64,000 nucleotides of DNA. Origin: Tricholoma matsutake (Eukaryota > Basidiomycota > Agaricomycetes > Agaricales > Tricholomataceae). Under the pieces are notes generated by a model. It was given only the letters and a program-made list of their open reading frames with translations. It searched no databases and was not told the DNA's origin. The position numbers and the translations under genes were made by a program. The DNA is taken from NCBI GenBank assembly GCA_026075535.2, contig AP026538.1, forward strand, positions 13,834,337 through 13,898,336, in the 5' to 3' direction. Within the stretch, counting starts at the first letter, position 1, and every line of letters begins with the position of its first letter. Below are positions 21,455 to 31,799 of this stretch, piece after piece.

Positions 21455-22780
21455 CTATGATACATTTAATAGCGGTAAAATTTCACATGAAAAGTTCGCT
21501 GTATTCATAGGAATTTTAATCTTAGTGCCTGTGGCAGGGAAAAGGACTGACCTGTCATCATACGCCCCTGTATCAAGGGGTTCATCAACGAGCATTTCGT
21601 CGATGGCTTTCCACACTTCCTCGTCAGTTACTGGAGGTTCGAATCCGAGGGAGACGGTATCGTCTTCTACCTCCTCGATCGTTGCCTCGGTTTCTGGCTC
21701 TATCCTCCTTCTCTTACCTTCTCGCACCATAATGTGCTCTTCCAGCGGTCGCAGGTTTTTCGCGCTGCGCGGAAGTTGCATGCGCTCGAGGGTGTCTCGA
21801 GCTTGCTGGTATTCGGTGTAAACCAAGCGAGAAGAGGAGGCCGCGCCCGTGTATGCCTGTGCAGGCGGTCGGCGGCGAGGATCCCTTGTGGGAGTGTGTT
21901 CGCGTCGCTCGATGCGCTGTATGAGCGGCATCGGCGGTATGATGGTGCCATTACCATTTATGGTGGTAAAGGCATTGGAGGCGAGGTGGGTATGTTTCTC
22001 CTTTGGCTTCTCCTCCTTAGTCTTTCTGTCCCCACGTCGTCCACGTTTTCGGGATGAGTCTCCGTTGCTGTTTTGCCCTTCTTTGGGCTGCCATTTGGGG
22101 TTTCCCCCCTTGCGCTTAACAGCAGAAAGTTTGTTGGCCTGAGGCTGGCCAGCGGGCTTTCCAACTGCTGTGCACCTTGAGGCTTCAGCAACAATGGAGT
22201 CCTTGACATGTTTAAATGTCAAGGCGCTAGTGGCGGTCGTGTTAAGGACCGTTGCAGACAATGAGTCGTACTCGCGCGGCATCGCAGCAAGTAGAATCAT
22301 CGCCTGTACTAGCTCGGGGATGGCGACGTTAGCAGCTGTGAGGCGCTCAAATTTGTCAGCCATTCTTGCAATCTCCGGTGCAGGGTTCACAGCCGGGATT
22401 TTGATTGCTATTGTGGACCTAAAGTCCGCGAAGACTTGGGAGGGGCCGTCCACACCATAATTGGTGCGGATGAGATCCCACACCTCCTCAGCAGTGTCCT
22501 TTGTGTTGGCACGCTGCCAAATGGAGGGGGCCAGGCGGAGCACTAGGCTACCAATAGCCTGGTCATTTTTGTTGCTCCAGGTCTGGAGCTTGGCATTAGC
22601 GTCCACTACCAAGGTAGCGTTCGTCGCCGTCAAAGGAGGCGCCGGGGGCGGTTTTTGCTCCGCCCCACTAGTTATTTGCCAGAGGCCCTGAGACCTGAGC
22701 CACGCCTTCATTGAGTCGGCCCATAGAATGTAATTTGATCCATCGAAAGTTTGAATGAGTTTTTCAAGAGTTGAAGACAT
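21455..22780 (-). CDS. gag: copia gag-like protein (UBN2/DUF4219 type), about 441 aa
   Basis: The start is placed at 22780 (MSSTLEKLIQTFDGSNYILW), where the family's conserved start lies; an in-frame ATG at 22813 would add 11 residues. Recognisable blocks are NYILWADSMKAWLRSQGLW, EEVWDLIRTNYG, and PREYDSLSATVL, followed by a basic region (KRKGGNPK, RKRGRRGDRK) that could bind RNA. No CCHC zinc knuckle is visible in gag; an ICAMCAKGDC cluster lies just after its stop, in the same frame. The stop is TAG at 21455-21457. Gag assembles the virus-like particle that packages element RNA. Confidence 0.9.
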   Translation of the reverse strand: MSSTLEKLIQTFDGSNYILWADSMKAWLRSQGLWQITSGAEQKPPPAPPLTATNATLVVDANAKLQTWSNKNDQAIGSLVLRLAPSIWQRANTKDTAEEVWDLIRTNYGVDGPSQVFADFRSTIAIKIPAVNPAPEIARMADKFERLTAANVAIPELVQAMILLAAMPREYDSLSATVLNTTATSALTFKHVKDSIVAEASRCTAVGKPAGQPQANKLSAVKRKGGNPKWQPKEGQNSNGDSSRKRGRRGDRKTKEEKPKEKHTHLASNAFTTINGNGTIIPPMPLIQRIERREHTPTRDPRRRPPAQAYTGAASSSRLVYTEYQQARDTLERMQLPRSAKNLRPLEEHIMVREGKRRRIEPETEATIEEVEDDTVSLGFEPPVTDEEVWKAIDEMLVDEPLDTGAYDDRSVLFPATGTKIKIPMNTANFSCEILPLLNVS

Positions 22781-23017
22781 GATTCTGTGGTGGCAGCTGT
22801 TAAAAGCGCTCAATCAGTCTTTTTACTCAATAAAACACGTTTAACATTCTCAGGAGAAAACACTCCTTCAGAGTGGTTAACCCTAGTCAACCTAGGTTTT
22901 ATATGCAGCTTGCAGGGAGCGCAATGCAGCTCACGAAGAGCGCAAGGTTATAATTTGGAGACGATGAAGTCAACGTCGTTCGCAGCTAATTAAAGCGCGT
23001 TTGCGACGTGCCCAGCA

Positions 23018-23029
23018 GGGCCCATAACC
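23018..23029 (-). promoter_or_regulatory. primer-binding site, complementary to initiator tRNA-Met anticodon arm
   Basis: On the element strand GGTTATGGGCCC follows the 5' LTR with no gap. It is the reverse complement of GGGCCCAUAACC, the anticodon stem-loop of eukaryotic initiator tRNA-Met. This implies half-tRNA priming, as described for Drosophila copia. Confidence 0.75.
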
Positions 23030-23301
23030 TGTTGGAGCAGACTATATACACTGCACAGGGGAAGAGACAACACGTTCCTTACAACCTACCTGGGGTTTAG
23101 TTAGACTTACAGCTAGGGTTAGCAGAGGTAAGAACACTGTATTCCTACTACGGTACAGGTTCTCCTTATATACATAATATTAAGGATGTCACATGACTTG
23201 GGAATGTGTTTACCGCATGTATGCGCAGTAAGCGCAGTAACATGCATATGCTGCATGTATCGCCTCATGTATACAGCATGCATCAGGGATTAATTTCAAC
23301 A
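23030..23301 (-). repeat. 5' LTR of the copia element
   Basis: 272 bp; pairs with 17611-17882. Right flank is CTACC (23302-23306). Confidence 0.95.
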
Positions 23302-23515
23302 CTACCAATGCAATCACACCCACCGACCTGCCTACCAGCAATGACAAACCGCTGCCATGAGCAATTGCTCATGGAGTGGATGGGAGTGCTAATGGATGGG
23401 GATGCAAGACAGGGCTGACAAGGGGTACAATGACATGGACATGAAGAGAATGACGGGAAGTGGGAACAATGGGGGGGACAACACACAGAGGACTGAAGGA
23501 ACCATGGGAACAAAG

Positions 23516-25182
23516 TAGTGTTTGAAAGTCCAGTCTATAGGACTGAAAAAAGACTGACAACCGACCTGAACTGGACTGATGGCAACTGGACTTTCGGTTG
23601 TGGTTGCCCAAGGTCTGGGTATTACCCAGTTGCCGGTCTGGCTATAATCAACGATATTAATAGACCGCTAAAAGACTGGTTGCAACTGACCCCATGTGCA
23701 ACTGGTCTTATCACATGTGATGCATGTGATGCATCAATCAAATCAATGTCAGTCAATGTTGCGTTCTCACCACCATCATTCAACAACAACACAACCACCA
23801 CAACCACTGTGTGACCAACAGAATATGGGCCTAGGTAGTTTTTTCCTTATTGCTTCATGTTTTTTTGTCGAACTAACCAATGTTTTCATTTGATTTTTAG
23901 GTTCTAAATGTGTTACAACAATGAGATGGCCCCAGGATGGCAGTTCCACACCCACCTGCCATACCCCACCCATGCCACCTCACTTGTGGGTGGACAATGA
24001 ATGACTGGGCTGGCTGATGAACAGAGATGATGACGACGATGACATCTAGCCTTGCGAGCCACTGCTCATGGGGTGGATCATTGGTGCTATCATAGCAGTT
24101 CTCCACCAATGTGACACCACCACCTCTGCCAATGCAACCACCACTACCCTCAATGTGACCACTGTCACTCCGTAAATGAGGGCATTGCACAGGTAAGCAC
24201 CCTCCCTACGTCGTAAACCTGCCACATCATCACTAACAACCCCAACCACTCGAGAACAGGAACATTAACCCAGCACCTACCCCCGCTGCTGCGAGCCACT
24301 GCTTGCAGGGGGATCGCAGGTGCTAACAGCTATATCAATGCTGTGGACAATGATGATGCAACGCCAGCACAACAGGCTATGATGAAAAGCCAGTAAGCAC
24401 CCCACGACCCTGTAAACCCGCCACGTCACCACTGACCCCCCCATATCCCCTCTCAAAACAGGACCATTGCAATGACAGTATCCAGCACCCACCCCTGCCA
24501 TTGTGAGCATCTGCTTGCATGGGGGAATGCGGGTGCTAACGACGGATGGACGACATTTGACAAACAACAAACGACGAACTACAAATAGGAGGCAATGGAT
24601 GAAATGTGGGTGATAACGACACATGGACAAGGTTCAACCACCAGCTCAGGTACCACACCACCTTGTAAACCCATCACATCACACTAACCTCAAGACCAGT
24701 GGCATAACCTAGCACCTGCTCCCACTGCTATGAGCAACTGCTCATGGGGTGGATTGCGGGTGCTAACAGCTAATCAAGCAGACAAGGGACAACAAATGAG
24801 GGACAACAAACGAGGGATGATGAATGAGGGATGACAAAGGTGGTAACCTAGTAGCACGTTCTGCAGGGTTTTATTTTAGGGTTTTATTTGTTCCATTACT
24901 GGCATGCTCGCTCACAGGCCCCTGCCTGTGAGGGGTATTTTTTTTAAGTTCACTTTAGTTTTGAAACTGTATTATGTAGTGTACTTATGTAGTCAGTCTT
25001 GACTGGTTCCAAACTGGTCTGGACCAGTCTAACACAGAACCGTAAGGCAACTGTGACAGACTGGTTTATTCTGGTCCAGTCTGCAGTTGCAATATAAATT
25101 CTGAAATACATGAACCGGTCCGGTTCATGGTTGCCCTCTAAGAGGGGCAAAAAACCAGACCAGACCAGACTTTCAAACACTA
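23516..25182. mobile_element. non-autonomous hAT-like element, 1667 bp
   Basis: Terminal inverted repeats are TAGTGTTTGAAAGTCCAGTC (left) and its near-complement at the right end (gaccagactttcaaacacta). The flanks are an exact 8-bp duplication GAACAAAG (23508-23515 and 25183-25190), the length typical of hAT elements. The interior is low-complexity, with GGTCC-rich subterminal tracts, one intron-like cassette (about 23826-23901) and four GAGC-type hairpins (about 24053, 24290, 24504, 24730). It encodes no transposase. Confidence 0.85.
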
Positions 25183-25190
25183 GAACAAAG

Positions 25191-25729
25191 GCAATGGGGG
25201 AGGGGCTGGCTGCAAGCACACACGAAAGGGGCCCAGATGACATCTGTCATTTGGGCCCCAGGCAAGTTTTTCTATGTTTGATTCTTATTTTCTTCCTTTG
25301 ACTGACTTAGGTCCTCATTTATAATAGGTTTTACTTATGTTACAACAACAAATGACCCACAACTCCAGTAATTTACACTGCCCCATATGTTCCACCTGGA
25401 TCTGTGCAGACTGTGCAGACTCTGTGCAGAGTCTGACCATCTGGTGACCAAAATGAAAAATTACACCCCCTTTGGCACAGACTCCACCCCAGTCCGCCGC
25501 AGTCTGTGTGGAGTCCACATAAGTCTGCATGGACTCCAATCATGTGGTGACCTAAATGAAGAATCCTTTTCTGTTTGGCATGGAGTCCACATTAATCTGC
25601 ATGATGTCCATGTTAGTCTGCACAGAGTCCACATAAGTCTGTGCTGAGTCTGCACTTGTCTGTGCTGAATTCAGGTTTAAAGAGTCATTGCATGGACACT
25701 ACTGACTAGCTTACAGATACAAGGACCAA
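25191..25729. repeat. hairpin plus intron-like cassette, then GAGTCCAC/GACTCTG short repeats
   Basis: 25227-25258 is a hairpin with ggggccc...gggcccc ends, followed by an intron-like segment to about 25335. 25400-25665 repeats cagagtcc, ggagtccaca and aagtctgca. No gene is visible. Confidence 0.5.
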
Positions 25730-28319
25730 CTACATGTCACTATCATCATCAGTGTCATAGTCACTAGTGCTATCAGAATCAGAGTCACTACTACCATTAT
25801 TGCCACCAGACCTTTGCTGCTGTTTTTCCATCACCACTAAACTGTGATAAGACAACATTGTATGTAAAAACCAGTTGAAATTCCCCACTGACATTCTTCT
25901 CAATATCGAATCAAACCCCCCAAGCCATGCATTCAACTGCTCACATGCCTGAGTATTAAATGCATGCTTGTAGTGAGGTGTCACATCAGCATCACACTCA
26001 ACAATTACCAGGTTTGGTGCTGAACCATCTGTTGGAGCTGGATTACACCATTTGTGACACAGATAGTCTGTTGTGCTATGGTTGATATAGTGGTATGAAT
26101 CCACTATCATTCGGCTGGTTTTTTGCCAGGTGTCCCAAGTGCCATTTGCAATGCTATGATGAAGAACATGGCTGGCTTTGTCAATACAGATATAAGCTGG
26201 CTGTGACTCCTCTGTGGGATAGATGGTTTCCAAAAACTGCAGGATGTTTTCTTCAGATTCTGCCTTTGCAAACTTTGCCCAAGCAATTACAACCCCACAT
26301 GGTGCACAAATTGTTTCAACACAATGGAACCTGCAGGCCCATACATAGTGTTGCCTTGACCAACTTGGGGCATTTTTGTATTTTTGAAATAACTTGACAC
26401 AATACACTCAACCTTCTTAGTGTTGAGAGAGGACCCATTGACATTTGGGTCTCCCTATCTATGTAAATATTTTCAGAATTCTATACAATTTATTGGAATT
26501 GATATTGCCTTTGACTCATTTTTTTGCAAGTCAGCCAGCAAAAATGAGTCAAAGGCAATATCAATTCCAATAAATCTCACAGAATTCTGAAAATATTTAC
26601 ATGGATAGGGAGCCCCAAAAGTCGATGGGTCCTTCCTCACACTAAGCAGGCTGAGTCCATTGTGTCAAGTTATTTCAAGAATACAAAAATGCCCCAAGTT
26701 GGTCAAGGCAACACTACTGCGGGGAGTGAAATAATTTGAATGTTGTCTCTGGCATCTCCTCATCATGGCATTGGATATTTGGTGCTGGAGCTGGCTCCCA
26801 TGGGAAGCTTTCACCAGGTCTCTGAATCATTCTCTGAAATCCTGACAACTTCTGGTGAGATGAACTTGCATGGAATCTGTTCCAATCTGCCCAGTGTTGC
26901 TCACATGCCTGGATCCCACCAATCTTTGGATTGGAACACCCAACCACTCGGCATTTTGCTCCATATTGGGTTTCATGCAAAGCACAAAATACACCACCTC
27001 GTGCATTTGCAAGTTCAGCAGTGCAATCCTCATATGCACAGCACTAAAAACTTTATATAAGACACCACATTCAAATGTCAGTACAGGGCACATACCGAAG
27101 GGCCAGTTACTGTCCCATCAAGGACAACCAATTGAACAAATGACTTGTCAACCTCCATTTGGTCATCACCACTAGCTGAACTGCTCTCTGCTGCAGTGTT
27201 TGGGCTGGGTATGACATCTGCAGTTGCCTCATATATTTGTGTGCATTCAGAACATGAATGCTCTCCAGCAACTCTGATAACTCCATTTGCTCCCAAAACC
27301 TCAAAAGCCTCCTTTGTAACCTCATCAATAGAAAGCCCATCTTGAAGGACGAGATCAATATCTGATGCAGAGGCAATTGAACACATTGACTCTTGAACAA
27401 ATGCCTGCCAGACATGATGCTGAGTGACCTTCTTGAATTGAACAAGCTGTTTCCTAAAGCTGTTATTCCAGTATTTGGTGTATGCAGCAGCTGAGGCATG
27501 GAAGCTGTATAACCCATTCAAAACAGCTTGGGAAAATGATTGATCCACCCATAGCCCCCACCCAACTTTAAGGTATTTTGCAGAATTCAGATATAATTGA
27601 CTGAATCTGTTTCCCCCCTCATTTTCAACCCCTCACTCATGATCAGCCATGTATTTTGTGTTGCACACATTGCATACTCCTGTCAAAACAGGGACATTGT
27701 CATGTATAGTGGCGTCTTTGATCAAAGTGACATGTGGAATATCTCGAATAGGAGTGATTTGATGGAGGGAGTGTGACTTGCATGCCAGAGTCTGGCATTT
27801 CATGGCATTGGGACAAATGACAAGTGCTGGTTGGATTGATTTGTTGGAAATGGGTTGCAATCTGCCTTGATATTGTTCATTGGCATTGTATGGGTGGAGA
27901 TGTAAAAGCTTGGCCAAAGAGTCAAGTTTGAGACCCAATGCTATGATTTCCTCTTCCTTGTCCATTCCTTTCTTCACATGTTTCATTTTCAAGGGCCCAA
28001 CCTTGTGACTATCAACCTGTTTTTTTAAGGCACATGCAAGGGCTTTTATCCAGCCTAATGCTTGGGCATGGTGCTCCCCCTGACATTTAACATATTGCTG
28101 CCATGCATGCAGATTCAAGAGATTGGGATTTTCTGTCAGGGAAAACAATATGACCAGGGCTGCCAATAAAGAAAGTTTGGAGCTGGAGTTTGTGGTGAGG
28201 AAGTGGCTGAATAATTTGAAAGGAATGTCTGGAAATGGGGATTCAATGGGGGAGGCCCAAGTAATAGGAAGCAGTGCAATTCCTATCATATAAAGGAGGA
28301 TTGGTGATGATAAAGCCAA
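25730..28319 (-). pseudogene. KDZ-associated CxC5/CxC6 protein, copy A, decayed and interrupted
   Basis: In order, the frame has IPFKLFSHFL, SLLAALVILFSL, and the CxC5-like cluster CPNAMKCQTLACKS with CNVCNTKYMADHE (28319 to 27636). Then come YLNSAKYLKVG, YSFHASAAA and VVLDGTVTGPS, a 52-bp intron (27044-27095), and the CxC6-like cluster CCAYEDC, FCALHE, CRVVGC, ACEQH. The C-terminal part has ICAPCGVVIAWAKF, YICIDKA, HKWCNPAP and ACEQLNAWLGG. Lesions are TGA at 27633-27635, where relatives have Arg, and a foldback element at 26348-26714 that splits the frame between Gln and Val. The C terminus is an acidic Ser/Asp tail. Function is unknown. It follows a second same-strand gene (28427-31558), an order shared with copy B. 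Confidence 0.8.
26348..26714. mobile_element. 367-bp foldback element with TA target duplication
   Basis: Two long arms of about 170 bp (GTGTTGCCTTGACCAACTTG... and its complement) form an almost complete palindrome, flanked by TA (26346-26347 and 26715-26716). Removing the element and one TA restores the frame HSPQ-Y-VWAC of the host gene. This supports exact boundaries and a Tc1/mariner-like insertion mechanism. Confidence 0.85.
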
Positions 28320-28477
28320 GGTGATTCCTAAAAGTAGAGCAGATGATATTGCATGGACAATCTTGAAAACCTGGGTACTAGTTCAAAAAATGACAAACTT
28401 GTTCCATATATTGTGTATTTACAAGCTTACTTTGATTTCTTACTATCACTCTTTCCCTTCTTGTGAATTCTCTTTTC

Positions 28478-28512
28478 CTTCCCCTTCCCCTTCCCCTTCC
28501 CCATCTCCTTTT
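28478..28512. repeat. TTCCCC microsatellite
   Basis: Short run of ccttccccttcc units that encodes the Gly/Lys-rich tail of the module's partner gene in copy A. Confidence 0.7.
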
Positions 28513-29397
28513 CCTGCTCCTGCTCCTTCCCTTTGTCCTTTCTCTTTTCCTGCACTGTCACATTGTCCTTCCTTAGACCCTTTCCCTTTGTCCCCTTGCC
28601 CTTATCCTTATAATCTCCATCACTTTCAACCTCCAAAGTTCCTCCATTCTGCAACCATGCTGCCAAATCTGTAGAAGTATAGGCTTCCTTCTTTATCCCC
28701 CACAAATTAACATCACAGAGTCAATCCTCATCCTCTCTCAACCATGATACCATCTTGTCATGTTCAGCCACCTTGGGAAAATAACACTTGTAATGAGAAT
28801 GGAAAAATGACTTTGACACAAATAATTCAATAATGTTGGTCTTTGTTGGTCGTTCAATCATCCAGGTATTTGCTTTCACCATTTCTTCATAGGTTTGGAA
28901 TGCAGTAAGAAAAGCCTTGTATTTTTGATATGCAAGTTGAAGAGAGACATCACCCATACCAGTCAATGAACTTGGGATTCCGAGAATAGTGATGAGCTGC
29001 TGTTTAAAAGGAAAAATAGAGGTTGAGGAAGAGGCCAGCAAGAGTGAATTGGAATTCAGAGTTGGAGCAAGATTTGGTGTCTGATCAGCCACCTAAAAGT
29101 GGAGACTCAACAAATAAATTCCTATAAGAGAAATTAAAACTTACAATGAGAAGCTTCAAGGTAAATTGGTGGTTTAAAACCACCCAATCAACCTCTCCAT
29201 CTTCTTCAATAACAGACTCATATCAACCTCAGACATTCCAAAGTTCATCCTCATATACAAATACACACTGATTTTGCTCTAGACTTTGTCTTAAGACCAA
29301 TTTAAAATTTAAAACTAAAACAACGTACTTTTGACTGGTGAGTATGAGTTTCCAAGCTTCTTGAGGATGGGTGTGAGATGGTTGGTGACCTCATGCT

Positions 29398-30871
29398 TAG
29401 TGCTTTGAGGTCCAGTCCATAGGACCGAGGACCAGACCGGACTGGACTGCAAATTTGAACCGGTCCTATAGAACCGTGGTTCCGGTTCTAATCAGTTACA
29501 TAGGGGTTATGGTCTCAGTTCTTTGAGATCATGTGTCTGTGCCCAGACCATCCAAAACTGGTAAGGACTGGTCCAGAACCGAACCCACAGTTCTTGTTGC
29601 TAAGGTGTGTGATCAATCATACTGATGAGTCACTAGTCACCATCACTCATTGCCAGCTCACTCTTTGACTACCACCACCACCACTGCTCACACCTCAACC
29701 ACCACCACCCCTCCATCAACACCTATGGCCACTGCTCCCATGTCCATCCAGACATCTGTAAGATCCACCAATGGCTGCAGACAAGGATTTTGGATGCACC
29801 GTGGGCCCAAATGATGGCAATTGTCATTTGGGCCCCAGGTAAGTTTATTCTTTCTTTCTTGGTTCATATAGTATACTATCTAAATGTTTTTCATTGATTT
29901 CTAGGTCATAAATATCTGGTAATGATGCCCACAAGGGACCACTACCACCACCACTACCACCACTGCACCCACCACCACCATTAGCCCTCTTGTGCTTGTG
30001 GGGTGGTGTGGGGTGCATGCCACATCACTGCTGCCTATGCTAACAGACAATGACAACGATAACAGATGATGACAATACCAGGGCCCACACCAACAACAAT
30101 GGGTCCAGTGCCAAGGCCACCACCAATGATGCCAACAACAATGCCCACGATGCCAACAACACCAATGACAACACCAACACCAATGATGCCAATGTCAACA
30201 CCAACACCAACAATGCCAACATCAACACCAATGCCGATGATGCCAACGTCAACACCAACACCAATGTCAGTGTCAATGACACCAACACCAATGACACCAA
30301 CACCAATGCCAGTGATGCCAACACCAATGCCTATGCCAACAACACCACGGGCCAACACCAACACCTAGCACCCACATCCAGCCTTGTGAGCCACTGCTCG
30401 CAGGGGGGATTGTGAGGTGTTTTTCTTTTCTTTTCTTTTTGTTTTTCAATTTGTTTCTTTTCTTTTCTTTCTTTCTTTTCTCTTTTTTTTTTCTTTTTTT
30501 TTTTCTTTTTTTTTCTTGTCTTTTTTCTTTTCGTTTCTCATATCTTGTTAATCCAGTATGTATATAATTCGTTGTGTAAGTAGTAAGTACATAGGACTGA
30601 TTAATAGGTAGTACATAGTGTTGTATAGTTGTAAGTAGTAAGTAGATAACAAGTAGATAACTGGTCCTGACCAGTCAAAGGACTGGTCAGGACCAAAGTC
30701 AGTTCTGGACTGGTTAAAACCGGTCCAGTATCTGCTCATAACCATATTGGACCAGTCCAGTAGGGTCCAGTCCAGTTTTTTGTACCTTCATGAAATATAT
30801 AGAACCGGTCTGGTCCCAGTTCTCTCCCAAAAGGGTGAAAAAACTGGACTGGACCAGACCTCAAAGCACTA
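29398..30871. mobile_element. non-autonomous hAT-like element, 1474 bp, inserted in an exon
   Basis: Terminal inverted repeats are TAGTGCTTTGAGGTC at both ends (perfect for 15 bp), flanked by an 8-bp duplication CTCATGCT (29390-29397 and 30872-30879). Excision with one flank restores the frame PYMVLKHE-VTNHLTPIL, matching FKLKVTTSL of copy B. The interior has GGTCC-rich ends, a ggggccc hairpin with intron-like cassette (29795-29905), an AACACC-type simple repeat (30100-30360), a GAGC hairpin (about 30385) and a long TTTC tract (30418-30540). It has no transposase. Confidence 0.9.
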
Positions 30872-31599
30872 CTCATGCTTGAGCACCATATAAGGCTTGG
30901 ACTCATTGGGATTATCCTGCGTTGTATTAACATGGACCTTGCCTACAACCTTGCCCTGCTGGTCATCAACATCCATGTGGTCACCAAAATTATAAACATT
31001 TCTGAGTGCATGGCCACATAAGATGCCACCTGTGGTACAAGACGCTCCATGTCAACCAGGAGGGCTGTGAGGAGGGCTTGCCATAGAAATGTCTGACCTA
31101 TTTTAAATAAACCAATATATTAAATAAACAAGTATACCTACCATTTGCTGGCTGGTCACCGACTACATTATTCCTGTCATCAGTCATTATAATATCTAAT
31201 ACATGTAGAGGTATATGATACAAATTAAAATTGAAAATGAGTTACACTTACCCAGGTCAGCTGAAATACTGACAGTGGTGGTGGCCATCGTGTTGGTGGT
31301 GGTGTCATGTGAGGCAGTTTGGCCACTAGTGGCAGTGATGGCAGCGACCACGGTGTCCATGGGCCTCCTGGCTGTGGTGGTGGTAGTGGTAGTGGCAGTG
31401 GCAGTGGTGGTGATGGTTGTGGCCATGGTGGTGGTGGTAGTGGTGGTGGCTGCAGTGGCAGTGGCAGTGGCAGTAGTGGCGGTAGTGGCAGTGGCCACGG
31501 TGCTGGGGACAGAAGTGGTGGGGACAGAAGTGGTGGGGGCAGCCTCATTGTCATTCACCTTGTCATTGTCAGCACCCTTGTTGTACTTGTTGTTGTTGT

Positions 31600-31720
31600 T
31601 GCCATTGGTCTCATCATTGTCCTCATTGTTGTCCTCATTGTCCTCATTGTTGTCCTCATTGTTGTCCTCATTGTTGTCCTCATTGTTGTCCTCATTGTTG
31701 TCCTCATTGCCCTGGTTGTT
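31600..31720. repeat. 12-bp minisatellite (ctcattgttgtc)n
   Basis: About seven near-perfect units. On the minus strand they extend the partner gene's frame as repeated Glu-Asp-Asn-Asn, so they may be part of its first exon. Confidence 0.8.
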
Positions 31721-31799
31721 GTCATTGTTGTTCTCCTCAGACCATCCCTCGTGAAGAATAAGCAGGTGTCAATTGGGATTGACAATCTCATCCCCATGA

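Larger units (their letters stand above)
17611..23301 (-). mobile_element. complete Ty1/copia LTR retrotransposon
   Basis: Two 272-bp direct repeats (17611-17882 and 23030-23301) begin TGTTGAAA and end CCAACA on the element's strand. They are flanked by a 5-bp target duplication CTACC (17606-17610 and 23302-23306). They differ at only two positions, both CG versus CA on the plus strand, so the insertion is young. Between them lie gag and pol in copia order (protease, integrase, reverse transcriptase, RNase H), both uninterrupted. A primer-binding site abuts the right LTR and a purine tract the left one. The element landed in older repeat sequence. Confidence 0.97.
28427..31558 (-). pseudogene. 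upstream partner gene of the KDZ-associated module, copy A, decayed and split by a hAT-like element
   Basis: Reading 5' to 3': a Thr/Ala-repeat region (31,250-31,558); small exons; the segment MASPPHSPPG, GGILCGHALRNVYNFGD, SKPYMVLKHE; a hAT-like insertion (29398-30871); then VTNHLTPILKKLG and VFVYEDELWNV. An intron follows (GTAAGT...TTTTAG, about 29094-29143). Then come YQKYKAFLTAF and FFHSHYKCYFPKVAEHDKMVSWL, and a Lys/Gly/Glu-rich tail. TGA stops lie at 31052-31054, 29229-29231, 29223-29225 and 28721-28723. Each block has its counterpart in copy B (40116-41877), where the frame reads through. I do not recognise a known domain. The basic tail suggests nucleic-acid binding, which is inference only. 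Confidence 0.65.

Noticed and set aside
30035..30415. Frames of Gly/Val/Ile or Asn/Thr repeats on both strands
   Set aside because: They lie inside the non-autonomous hAT-like element and reflect an AACACC/GATGCC simple repeat.
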